A DNA stretch of 64,000 nucleotides from Mya arenaria. Its lineage: Eukaryota; Mollusca; Bivalvia; Myida; Myidae. Made by a program: the position numbers and the translations under genes. Positions 53,866-64,000 of the stretch are shown piece by piece. The stretch is from the NCBI RefSeq assembly GCF_026914265.1, contig NC_069135.1, positions 15,864,406-15,928,405 on the forward strand. The letters run 5' to 3'. How positions within the stretch are numbered: the stretch's first letter is position 1; each line of letters begins with the position of its first letter. The notes beneath the pieces are model-generated. The model was not told the origin of the DNA and searched no databases. It was given only the letters and a program-made list of their open reading frames with translations.

Positions 53866-54806
53866 ATACCTTAACACAACTTAACTCGACTCATAAGATG
53901 ATATTTATCATGCGCATTGTATTAAAACAACTGTTCATCACATTTACATTCAAAATGCCGTTATGTGCAATGGATATAGATGTCGGTTATCTTTGCAATG
54001 TGTAAAACTTACTTCTAACATGTTGCATTATTATAAACGTTTCCACACAGAATGTCCATGAAGAATGTTAATGTATTGATGAAGACATATGATATAAAAA
54101 CAATAAATAACTCGAAAAGATACTTTTGGTTATAATTATGTGCATGCTTATTTGAATTGGATACATTGCCGAACTGAAAGGTTGGAACTTAATAGTTTGT
54201 GGACGGTAAATATCTCTAACGCGGTTTTAAATATCATATGTGTTGATCTAAGACAGACTGTAAGAATCAATCACATATAGTTGATCTGTATAGATTTCGA
54301 AGATTCAGTCTAAACACATTCACGGCTGTGTGAACTATTCAAGATACAGATTTGGTCATGGAAGTGTGGACAAATGGCTTTAATTCGCATGAACATATTC
54401 CTAGGTATTCCATTTTGGACATTGATAAGAGCTGCAACGAAAATAAAAGTAAGAGAGTCACTTGATGTGATTAGTTCAAAGACAAGGTGTCATATAATAC
54501 TGCCTGTCTAGTACATGTGATATTAAAATGGATTTTTTTTAAATAAAACATGTCCGTTAAAGTTTATTTAAGCTTGTCCATATTGTTTGCATATTTTATT
54601 TACTCATAACTATCAAGCAAGTTTAAATTAACAACATAATTATCAAAGCTCTTCATGAATGTTCCTTTGTTCTTTCAAGCGTCTATGTGAGACAGGGTGT
54701 GTACCGCGCCAAGGTGCAATGTTAGTTCCCGAGCGTTGGCATTGTTGCGCTGTGGCGCTGGAGTCTAACTTGGATGGCACAAAGGAGGTTCTAGTTCATT
54801 TGATAA

Positions 54807-55043
54807 GTTTCCGGACTGCCAACCCAGAAATTTGCATCGCGAATAGCACGTGTAAGAGTAGCCCGTGGCGCCGGAGCTCCACGCGGAGCAGCGAGTATAC
54901 TCCGCCAAGCAGTCACCGATCTCGCCCCCTTATACGGTGTCCGATTCGCCAGGTTTCTTCCGGTGTGCCTGGTGAACGATCTGCTCAACGATAAAATCCT
55001 TATTAGATATGGTAACGCTCAAACTCGTACTTTTTTTGGTTAG
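54807..55043 (+). other. GC-rich stop-to-stop frame of 78 codons, unidentified
   Basis: This patch is much richer in G and C than its neighbours. The plus-strand frame from 54807 is open for 78 codons with no ATG, ending at TAG 55041-55043. The predicted peptide has an Ala/Arg-rich part (RIARVRVARGAGAPRGAA), then SILRQAVTDLAPLYGVRFAR and FLPVCLVNDLLNDKILIRYG, a composition more like a folded protein than random sequence. It could be an unplaced exon, a fragment of a mobile or viral gene, or chance. I do not recognise the family. Confidence 0.35.
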
Positions 55044-55974
55044 TAGATCTCAAATTTGATTTTTTCCGAACGAAATTTAAACATATCTTTAACAGCCGCC
55101 CGTGCATGCTGTAAAACTCATTGATAGTTTTCTCATTGCTTTTATTGCAAAAAATACAATTCAAATATTTCTGTTCTGAGCGAAAAATCACTGAAAATGC
55201 ATGAGATGTTTTTATATACACCATGTTTAGCAAACATGTCTATTTACAAAAACATGTTTTAATTCAATGAATGAACGGTTATTGTCTCTAATAGTCAAAC
55301 CCGGTCGGTTGAAAGTAAAATATTAACTTAAGTAAGCAAACATGTACTACGTTGCAATTTACAGTGTTAAGTCTAATTATTTACTGAAAATATGTCTTAA
55401 TAAAAAAATCAGTTATACTAGGCCAATTTGATGCTGGGTAGCCTTTTCTTCTTAAAATAAATTCGGCGCTGTGGAACCATCCTGATACTATTAATCGCGG
55501 TTTCCACGCAGCATTTCGGATTTAAAATTGTTCCTTTGGCATATACCCTTCCACCTGGTAGGAGTACGTTTTCCCTTTCGACAACAAAATGTCTCTAAGG
55601 TTCAGATGCTGGAGATAACGGGGTCATGTCCTAATACTGCCATATAGGCGCGTGCAGACCTTTCTACATTCTAAGATTGGCTGACTGCATTTTCCACAGC
55701 CAGAGAGCGGACATGGGCTGATCAGTTGGTGTATTCAGACAAATATGCCTATAGTTCTAGAAATAAAATAATAATTAAATAATATTAAATGGCATTCCAT
55801 GTTCCCTCTTTTCTATAAAGGCAATGTCCTTGAGTAGCACTCTTTGGAAGTGGTTTTGAAGTGGTATATGTAAGAGAATCTATAAAATGAATAGAGGGAG
55901 CGAGTGAGTGTGCAGGTGTGCAGGGGAGAGAGACAAAAAAGGGGGTTGGGGTGAAAAGACATCAGAACATAGAG

Positions 55975-56366
55975 GTAAAAGTGAGAAAAGAGGTCAAGGG
56001 GAGAGGTGAAGTAAGGAGAAAGGTCAAGGGGAGTGGTGAAGTGAAGAGAGAGGTCAAGGGGAGTGGTGAAGTGAGGAGAGAGGTCAAGGGGAGTGGTGAG
56101 GTGAGGAGAGAGATCAAGGGGAGAGGTGAAGTGAGGAGAGAGGTCAAGGGGAGAGGTGAAGTTAGGAGAGAGGTCAAGGGGAGTGGTGAAGTGAGGAGAG
56201 AGGTCAAGGGGAGCGATGAAGTGAGGAGAGAGGTCAAGGGGAGAGGTGAAGTGAGGAGAGAGGTCAAGGGGAGAGGTGAAGTTAGGAGAGAGGTCAAGGG
56301 GAGTGGTGAAGTGAGGAGAGAGGTCAAGGGGAGCGATGAAGTGAGGAGAGAGGTCAAGGGGAGTGG
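55975..56366. repeat. 30-bp minisatellite, about 13 units
   Basis: The unit GAGAGAGGTCAAGGGGAG plus TGGTGAAGTGAG repeats at 30 bp, with variants GAGAGGTGAA, GAGCGATGAA and GTTAGGAG. A four-unit block recurs (about 56130-56250 and 56250-56370), showing a block duplication. The 164-codon plus-strand frame and the 131-codon minus-strand frame follow the period and are not genes. Confidence 0.97.
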
Positions 56367-56680
56367 AGAATTAGTGTGGGGAGCCAGAGAAACAAATCAG
56401 TCCAAACAATAAATCCTTCATATTATAATAATCAAAAGTTTTGTTCTGAAATAATGATTATCAAAAATGTGCTATAGCTTTAATAGATTTATTAATGATT
56501 GCCTTGCCGTCCGGTTTTCGCGTCCGTCTACAAATATATTTAATAAATAAATGTCCGTAAAATGCTTTACTGTTGAGTGCTTGGTCATTTCAAATGGTGC
56601 AGAAACTGTAAATAATTCACAAACAAATCTTTCAGTTTCTGTGAAGAAATAATAATACAGTACGTTTACTTTTACAATTA

Positions 56681-56683
56681 TGA

Positions 56684-56724
<41 letters not shown>

Positions 56725-56729
56725 ATGAT
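56681..56729. repeat. (TGC)n(TGA)n trinucleotide microsatellite
   Basis: About eight GCT/TGC triplets followed directly by about eight GAT/TGA triplets, roughly 230 bp upstream of the FBXO7 start codon. The compound structure suggests one repeat arose from a point change in the other. Confidence 0.95.
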
Positions 56730-56957
56730 ATTTGAGTAGTTTGATAATATGCCAACAATATTGAGTTATATCAGACGTAGTCCGGAGTTCCTTCCCCTAA
56801 CACTATCGTTATCGGAATATCAGTAAGCAGAGAACCAGACTATATCAGATGTTTAGACCGTTTTTGATCACGGTCCGTTTTGTCAAAGTGCTACTTGTAT
56901 TCGATACCGCTTATTTGTTCGATAAATGGTATTTGATATACAAATTGTATCATTAAA

Positions 56958-59900
56958 ATGAAATTCCGTGTAAGATTTCAAGGGATCACAAGGATATATG
57001 AAGTTGACGATGGCGTTAAAGACTTTGTTACTGTTGGGGATGCTGCTGCTACCATAAGTGCACTTTTCTCAGACAATTTATTCAGGTATGTTGACATTGT
57101 TTTGGTTCAATTCATGCTTGTTCGGATAGATTCGTATTCGGACATATAAACCTATTTTGCAATGTTATTCTTTCAGTGAGTTCGAACTGAGTTTAAATAA
57201 GAAAGACCCACTGGAAAGGACATCTACTTTAATTGGTGACTGTGGGTTGGTTGGTGGAGATCTTATACATGTCCTTACAGATGACCAAAATTCCCCATCA
57301 TCAGACTCAAAGACAAAGGTATCCTTAAAGCTTAATTTTTATAAAATAAACCATATCTTAAGACAAAATACAAACTGAATAATTTCCAGTAATAAATAAT
57401 GATTTCTAATCAAAAAAGATTTTTGTAAACTTTTTGTATTTATTTTTATGTTAGTACATGTTTATTATTCTAAAAATAATTTGGTCTGTGGTCACCAAGC
57501 CTGACAAGTGGGTTTACTCCTATTACTTCGGTTTCCCCTGTAACATAAGACCACACTGTCAGATGACATCATGTCAACAAAAGTGTTAAACATGATGTTG
57601 TTGTTATAACTTCTGTCACAATCATTGTAAAACAAATAAGTTTGAAAATATAAACATTGAATGTCAGAAAGATATTCCACAATTCTAGCCTACACTGTCT
57701 ATATGGTTCAAATACATAATATAAATTTTAAACAATTTAATGATAGTTTTGAATGGATTATAAACATTAAATAGTTTCTAAACATTGTTATGCACCAGTC
57801 AATTGTAACCACCACCCCCCCCCCCCCCCCCCACCCCCCCCGATCTGGGGAATAGCGTGGACTTTGACTTTCGGTCCAACCAACCCCGGGTAAAATTCTC
57901 GCCCTGTGGGGACGAAGTGATGATAAGATGCCCCCGCACCCAAGGGACCTTAGATTATTCCCCGCTATATTTTGCGCGAAGACAAAACCACCGCATCCAC
58001 CCCACACTGCAGGGCCACCTGAAAAGTAAAAACACGGCCCATTTCCCCGGTATACCCCCGGACCTGAGGGGGGGGGGGCGTGGTTACAATTGACTGGTGC
58101 ATTACAACCAGACTTGAGCATAATTAATTTATATCATAATTTGTTTCAGGAAACAGCAAACTCAAAAGAAAATATTCAGGACACAGGGCAAGGAAGTTCT
58201 AGTTCATGTGATGATGGTTCTAGAAGTAGCCAGTCTGAGTCACCTTCTATGTTTCCTCACTCAACAAGTGGTTCTAGCAGTTCAAAGGATGAACTGACTA
58301 GTGGTTACAAAGATATTGCTATGACAACATCAGATGTTGACATGGATACAGAAGAGTCTGCTGTGGACCTGGCAGTGGTGCAGCAGTGTCTCAGTGAACC
58401 AGTGTTGTGTCGGGAGGCAGGGGATGGGCAAGTACCAGCCCTTCTGATAGAAGTGTTCCAGAGTCTACAACCACAGGGGTCTGCTGAGATGTTGGCTGTT
58501 GTACTACATGTGCTTATGTTAGAGACAGGCTTCACTCTGGTCCAAGAGGTAATAAGATAACTGTTAAAAGTTGTATATGTATACTTTCAAAGTGAATTTA
58601 ATTATTTAAGAAGAAATAGTATGACTTTATGCCATTTAATAGGTGTACATTTTGTATTTTGTATTGTGGGGGTTATTTGTACAGGTTTTTTTATTTACTG
58701 TTCCTTTACTGATAAGGAACCTCTTGATCGCCTGTACCAAAATTTGCAGTTGATTTTTTTTATGCCATTGTTTCACTGACATAGTGTCTGCTCAAAATCT
58801 TTTAAAATGCTTGAATGATTTTGAAATTATTTACCATATATGTTGTGTTCATCATTTAAGATGATGTGCAGAGCGCATGTTCGACCACCTCCAGTCAAGG
58901 TCACACTTAGAGGTCAAAGTTCATATGACTTCATTTGTGTCCATTTCATATCTTTGAACAGATTGGAGAATTTTGAAATATGTACATGATCTACCCACAA
59001 ATGTTCACCATATTGAGATGATGTACAAAGTGCTTGTTAAAACCAGCTTAGTTGGAGGTCAAGGTCACACTTAAAGGTCAAAGATCATATGACTATAATA
59101 TGATTTTATTTCATGTCCAATGCATATCTCTAGAACCGCTTGAAGGATTTTGAAATAACTACCCACACAGTCATGTTAAAAATATTGAGACCAGGTGCAG
59201 AGCACATGTTACAACCAGTTTGGTTCAAGGTGTAGGTCAACCTTAGAGGTCAAAGGCTACAAAAGCACATTTTGTGTCCACTCCATATCTTTAGTATATT
59301 TCACTATAGCATGCATTTTTTTTAAAATAACTTGCCACAAATGCTCATCATATTGAGACTAGGTGCAAAGCAGATGTCACAATCAGCTCAGATCAAGGTA
59401 GAGGTCAAAGGTCATATGACTACATTTTCTGTCAGGGCCATATCTTTCAAACAGCTTGAAGGATAACTTGCCTCAAATGTTCACCATATTGAATCTAGCA
59501 GTGTCTGCTTCATACCTCAAACCCCAAAAAGGATTTTGAATCAACCTGCTGAAAATGTTCACTATATTTAGATGACATGCAATGCACATGTTGCAACCAG
59601 CCCGGTTTAAGGTCAAGGTCACCCATAGAGTATATATATTGAATATTTTTTGTGTGCGCTTCATATCCTTTAACTTATTGATAGTTTTCGAAATAACTTT
59701 CCACGAATGTTCACCATATTGAGATGATGTGCAGATGTGAAGATATTTTGATTACAAAAAAACAACTGTATCAGTTTAACTGTTTTACAGAATGCTTGTA
59801 GTAGTAAAGATTCGATGGTACCGGACAGCTGGCGTCAGTCAGGGTACATGAAGATTACCTACACATTCCCAGGATGTGGTTCCCAAACTTCCTGTCTTAC

Positions 59901-62026
59901 TGTCATACCTACTGGGGCATCACTCACTGTACATGGTTGGTAGTATACATGTATATTATATGTGTAGTGCATTTAGTACATGTATGTTCATGTAGTACAG
60001 TGTTCTCAATAAGAACTGGCTGCCGGCCAAAATGGACGGTTCAAATGGCAATAGGGCCGGTTCCAATTTGGAAAACTAAATGAATTTTCAGTAGAATAAG
60101 TAGAAGCTGGTCGTTTACTTTACTATTTGAGACGGTTAAACCAAAACTTATTGAGAACCCTGGTAGTATAAACCTTGATCATGTTAAGCCTATATTTGAT
60201 AAATTTATATAGGAGATCAATGTGTTTGATTTAATGATGCATCTGCAAATGATACCATAACGCTATTAGTTCCTGACAGTCTAAAGATTTGCAAACAGAA
60301 TTCAAAGTTGGCTCTTTATATGGTGGTGGACAGAAAATATTTTGGTTTCACAAATATAATGCTGTATTTGTTTTGTATCGCAGGCAAGGTAATAGGCAGT
60401 AATGAGGTGACCAGACAATGTTCACTGAGGACGGAGGCTTATGTGGTTCCTGGCCAGACTGGTTTGTTATGCTATTTAGATGTTTAAAATCATAAGATTA
60501 TGTCAATAATGATATATCATCATAATTTGTGGGGTTTATGCCAGAAGTATCCTCGGCACCCCAGTGTATCATAACCTATATGATACCCTTGGCAAATTGA
60601 CTTCGTAAATCTTGAATATTTATAAGCTTTTTCTGAGCAATGAAATAGGCAATAACAAGTAGGAAAAAATTTCCTTTGTGAAGAGCTATCGGCATATTTA
60701 ACAAAATCCTGCCTATAACGATTTGTAAGCCGTGATCTTATTGGAATATTTCGAACCGAGATAACTTTCGTAACTTTTGAACCATTTCCGCACTGCATGA
60801 GAATCAAGCAGCTGGATTTCACCTGATTAATTATTCATGAGTACAAGATTTTTACAGCTGTTTTGCCTAGGGTATCATTTAGGCTTGGAAGGTACCAAGT
60901 GACATTAAAATATAGAAGGATTTGATACCTTCTAGTATTAACCCCCAAGAAATTATTGTTACATGCACATCAGAAGCAGGTGTTTATTTAGGTCCATTTA
61001 CAGTTTGAAGTTCATCTGTTTCTGGAAGAAAATAATAATAAGATATTGTTATAGCCCTGATGTCAGTGGTAGTTTCAGTGCTTATCATGCAATTTCTTTG
61101 CTATGGCAAATTTGCTGCATAGCCTATAACTATGTTTGTAAGAAATCCTCCCTTGAACAACTGAACAAACAACAACAACAGATGAATGTAAGTGGCTAGA
61201 CAGCACTCACAGAAAATCAAAATGATGTGTACAGATAACTGTAATGGTAAAAGACTTTGCCACTAGTCTTTTTCACTCTGTTGCTGAACTTGATAGGTAA
61301 GTGTTGACTTTCTCTTATTTTTTTTTATTCTTCATGCAATTATAATATTGTCTTCTTTGCGTATAACATAACGAATACAGGTTCTTACTTATAGGTATTA
61401 CAACATATCATCATTATATTCTGAGATTTTCCAACTTCAGAGACCAGCAGGTGTTACTGTGATCTTGCAAAGTTATCTTTGGTGTTCAAAGATGCCATCT
61501 CCAACCCACTTGTTCAGGACATAAGGACAGGTAACTTTAAATAGCAAAGGAACATTTGTTATGATTGTTATTGTATTGTGGTAACCTGATTTTGATATTA
61601 TGTATTACATCTGTCCCATGCTTCTGCTGCATATTGCTTACGAAAATGAATCCTATGCTGATGTTTCATGTATATATTCCTCATCAGATTGATTTCTTTT
61701 GACTTTTTATGAGACATAATTTGCGACTTATATTATTTTGTTATGATGTCTGATCCATGGTGTGAAGGTCTAGTGGTAAGCCACATATATGTCAACCCAT
61801 GAGTGGCAAGGTTGAACTCCGCATGAAAACAAAATTACTAACCTTTTTCCACAGGGGTCCTGTGTGACAGTGCTATATACTGCTGAGGTTAAGGAGTCGC
61901 TCTTACCCATGATCCATTCTGTCTCTGCTCTTCCCAACAACATTAATGATCCCGGTACTCGCCCTGGGGGCATATGGATAGTCATAAAAAACATACCTTT
62001 CCAGAACCCCCTCCACCACACACACA

Positions 62027-62066
<40 letters not shown>

Positions 62067-63067
62067 CACTTTATTTCATGAACATAGTTATTTACTTATT
62101 ATGTGTGTAAAAATCAATATTCAATCTGATGCATTACTTATGCCATTATGGCTTTTATTGATTGAATTGAATTTAGGGGTCAATCACCTTGAATGCTGAT
62201 GCCATTACTAACTGTTTGTTGTAATTCTTTTCAATTCCAGCTGCTGGTTTGGTGGACATGTTTGGTTTGCTAGCACTCACACAGGAAATCAAGGTACTGT
62301 ACCAATCCTGTACTGGTAGTTGAATAATAGTTAAAGCCTGGAATTATAAACATTCTGCTTCCCCCTAGCTTATCCTCCTGTACAAACAACATTGTACAGC
62401 TTTTAAAGACACATTTTACTGCAGAAATAAATATATAAAAAATATTTAAAAAAACAACATATTCACATGACACTTGGTACACATGTTTTAAGGGGCATGT
62501 ATATGGTGCAACAGGCTAAAATTGCATGTAGATAATGCACTGACATACACATGTTTGTGTTTACTTATCTTAACCATTTATTTCCTTTCACAGTTAAAGA
62601 TCCTGAGTCACCTTGATGTGAGAAGTATCCTTCAGACCTCCTGTGTGAATCAGGAACTACGTGGGTTGAGCAAGGATCCATTCATCTGGAGACGGTGCTA
62701 TTTCAGGGACTTTGGAAGTAAGAAATTGACATTTTGATAAACTAACATGGTATTCTGGATGTTTGATATAGCTATAATATCTGATTAACTGTTATCAATT
62801 TAAAAATAAAAATAAGCAGATTTTCTTGCAAATAGTGGTGGAGATTTTTTCAATACACAGTGATACGTTTTAGTAGATGGTGTGGGTGAGTTTATTCAAT
62901 TATTTCAATACACAATGATTTGTTTTAATTTATGTTTTGATTGAGTAAATTCATTTATTTCAATACCCAAAGTTACATTTTGATTGATATTGTAAGGATT
63001 TATTATATAATCATTCCATGTATTTTCAGACAGAAATGATAACAGCCTATCCCAAGATTGGAAAAAT
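56958..63067 (+). CDS. FBXO7: F-box only protein 7, partial (3' end outside the window)
   Basis: Substrate-binding subunit of an SCF ubiquitin ligase; FBXO7 also binds proteasome regulator PI31 through its FP domain. Exons: 56958-57085, 57177-57318, 58150-58548, 59791-59935, 60384-60461, 61254-61296, 61451-61530, 62241-62293, 62594-62717 and 63030-63067, giving 410 residues so far (human about 522). Domains: ubiquitin-like at about 1-85 (MKFRVRFQG, LNKKDPLERTSTL, GGDLIHVL); a Ser-rich linker; FP domain at about 160-335 (LSEPVLCREAGDGQVPALL, LAVVLHVLMLETGF, AKLSLVFKDAISNPL); F-box at about 343-397 (MFGLLALTQEIKLKILSHLD, VRSILQTSCVNQELRGLSKD, WRRCYFRDF). Exon 6 needs a weak acceptor (GGTAAAAG at 61253) to keep phase. 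The Pro-rich C-terminus is not seen. Confidence 0.93.
57480..57640 (+). mobile_element. SINE fragment without tRNA head (FBXO7 intron 2)
   Basis: The body words GGTCTGTGGTCACCAAGCCT, GACAAGTGGGTTTACTCC, TACTTCGGTTTCCCC and ATAAGACCACACTGTCAG match the copies at 21389 and 52288. The diverged tail reads TTATAACTTCTGTCACAATC. The A and B boxes are absent, so this is a 5'-truncated, inactive copy. Confidence 0.8.
57791..58101. mobile_element. MITE with TGCACCAGTCAATTG ends, copy 2 (FBXO7 intron 2)
   Basis: This 311-bp element has perfect 20-bp inverted ends (TGCACCAGTCAATTGTAACC) and TTA directly outside both ends, which may be the target duplication. The interior matches copy 1 (ACTTTGACTTTCGGTCCAAC, CCCCGCTATATTTTGCGCG, AAAACACGGCCCATTTCCCC). 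A C-run after the left end and a G-run before the right end have expanded, consistent with slippage in mirrored positions. Confidence 0.9.
58855..59760. repeat. About 165-bp diverged tandem repeat (FBXO7 intron 3)
   Basis: Units carry TTCACCATATTGAGATGATGT, GCAAAGTGCATGTTACAACC, AGTCAAGGTCACACTTAGAG, GTCAAAGGTCATATGACT and CATATCTTTGAACAGCTTG. They recur near 58857, 59015, 59180, 59345, 59554 and 59712. Unit lengths vary, and some units are partly deleted (around 59480). There is no coding potential. Confidence 0.85.
59998..60162. mobile_element. 165-bp hAT-like MITE with GTAGTA flanks (FBXO7 intron 4)
   Basis: The left end is CAGTGTTCTCAATAAGAACTGG. The right end is CAAAACTTATTGAGAACCCTG, its imperfect inverse. 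GTAGTA is found directly outside both ends, suggesting a target duplication of at least 6 bp. CAG/CTG termini of this kind fit hAT-derived MITEs, though 8 bp would be expected. A diverged copy lies at 45462-45620. Confidence 0.7.
61745..61900 (+). other. Possible tRNA-like head of a diverged SINE
   Basis: AAGGTCTAGTGGTAAGCCAC resembles a pol III A box, and AAGGTTGAACTCCGC about 45 bp later resembles a B box. The sequence after it does not match the other SINE family here. The similarity may be fortuitous. Confidence 0.3.
62016..62068. repeat. (CACG)n/(GCAC)n microsatellite (FBXO7 intron 7)
   Basis: A short CA run passes into about ten CGCA tetranucleotides, between exons 61451-61530 and 62241-62293. 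Frames crossing it (cysteine/valine/arginine periodicity) are artefacts. Confidence 0.95.
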
Positions 63068-64000
63068 GTAAGTGAGGTTCACTGTCATCAAAACTTAATT
63101 AAAATTAATTGCCAAGGTTTAACATAATAATTTGTATGCTATTTTTCTCTACTCAAAACTGAGGCAAGCTTTGCTGTAATTGCCTACCATGTTGCAAAAC
63201 TAAAGGAAATTTTCTTTCCTTAAACCATGGCAATGTACTATAACAAAATTAAATGGGCATCTTTTTTACTTGTCTAAATCTGGAAACACTGTTTTGTGTA
63301 ATTTGCGTTAAAATCTTTTTTTAATGTTTTACAGCGCTATTTTGATCCAAATTACATTCTTTACACTTTCAGTTTATATCAACATCATATAAAAATATGC
63401 TAGTATAGAAATTGTTCTCTCTCTTTTATGTTTGAGGTACAAAAAGCTAGAAAATATGTTTTGTTATATTTTACAGAGCTCCAGATAAGAATTATCACCC
63501 AACATCACTCGACCAACTTGTCTTTTTTTCAATTGGGCATTTAGATAAATCCTTTGGGAATGTATTATTTTTTACCCAATGATTTGGAGGCTAATTGGGT
63601 GAAAAGATGAAAACTTGCATATGCCATATAATATATTTAATATGGTTAAATTCTAAATCTGTTTCAGCTTTATAGCATGTAATACAATGTTCTTGTATCT
63701 TGCTATTAGCCTGCATTGTCAAATTTCTTCTGCTGTTTTCATTACGGTAATTTAAAGATGTAATGATTAGTAGAACTCTTCTGAACACATAAAAGCTTGA
63801 AAGCAGTTGAGGACACCATTACTATGAATGCATTTTTTCTGTTTAAAAATCTCATTAATTAACTTTTAATTGGTTTTAATTGCATTATTATGCAAATTTG
63901 CTGCTTCTCTGGAGCTCTGGAAATTATGGATAACCTCATTTCAAAAACAATTATCAAAAACTTTTTTTAAATCGGGCCCACGTTTCAGTGATAAAACGGT
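63068..64000. other. FBXO7 intron sequence to the window end
   Basis: After the donor GTAAGT at 63068 I find no exon that matches the region following the F-box. Acceptor-like sites near 63335 and 63477 are not followed by a fitting open frame with a donor. The remaining exons probably lie past 64000. Confidence 0.6.

Larger units (their letters stand above)
53866..56957. other. Intergenic before FBXO7
   Basis: It contains the unexplained GC-rich frame at 54807-55043, the 30-bp minisatellite at 55975-56366 and the trinucleotide tract at 56681-56729, described separately. I see nothing recognisable in the rest. The FBXO7 promoter should lie in the last few hundred bases. Confidence 0.5.

Noticed and set aside
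55918..56412. 164-codon frame (EVKGSGEVRR repeats) and its antisense partner
   Set aside because: Both are produced by the 30-bp minisatellite; there is no gene-like flanking structure.
61770..62069. 99-codon minus-strand frame with Arg/Ala/Cys/Val periodicity
   Set aside because: Its N-terminal part translates the CACG microsatellite and the rest has no recognisable domain.

Overview
This window is animal nuclear DNA: AT-rich, full of introns and repeats, with GT-AG spliced genes of animal type. The proteins and the repeat families look molluscan, most likely bivalve. That placement rests on family recognition, not on a database search. There is no prokaryotic, CRISPR or rRNA content.

Four host genes can be read by splicing exons by eye. 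(1) METAP2 (methionine aminopeptidase 2), plus strand, 10221-23923: ten coding exons, complete, 471 residues, all metal ligands present. (2) NICN1 (nicolin-1, a subunit of the tubulin polyglutamylase complex), minus strand, 37714-27527: six exons, with the N-terminal exon(s) not found. (3) A small membrane protein resembling the EXPERA/emopamil-binding group, plus strand, 51581-53822: three exons, 194 residues. (4) FBXO7 (F-box only protein 7), plus strand, 56958-63067: ten exons covering the ubiquitin-like, FP and F-box regions; the gene continues beyond the window. The four are independent housekeeping-type genes (nascent protein processing, microtubule modification, a membrane protein, ubiquitin ligation), not a pathway cluster.

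Most of the rest is repetitive. Positions 1-5756 are a 33-bp satellite with three successive subfamilies. METAP2 introns hold a 179-bp tandem array with two interspersed monomer types, nested DNA transposons, a tRNA-derived SINE and a relic of a CRESS-type (circular single-stranded DNA virus) Rep gene. The last NICN1 intron is almost wholly a 30-bp minisatellite that starts about 15 bp from the splice donor. A decayed non-LTR retrotransposon (41.6-44.7 kb) lies inside an older dispersed repeat, and a second reverse-transcriptase relic lies at 48.65-50.1 kb. One MITE family with TGCACCAGTCAATTG ends has three copies, two of them in introns. The large open frames over the satellites are artefacts of repeat periods divisible by three.

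The best candidates for a second look are the endogenous Rep relic beside the METAP2 exon 7 donor, the NICN1 minisatellite that would be translated in frame if its intron were retained, the EXPERA-like gene, and an unexplained GC-rich stop-free frame at 54807-55043.
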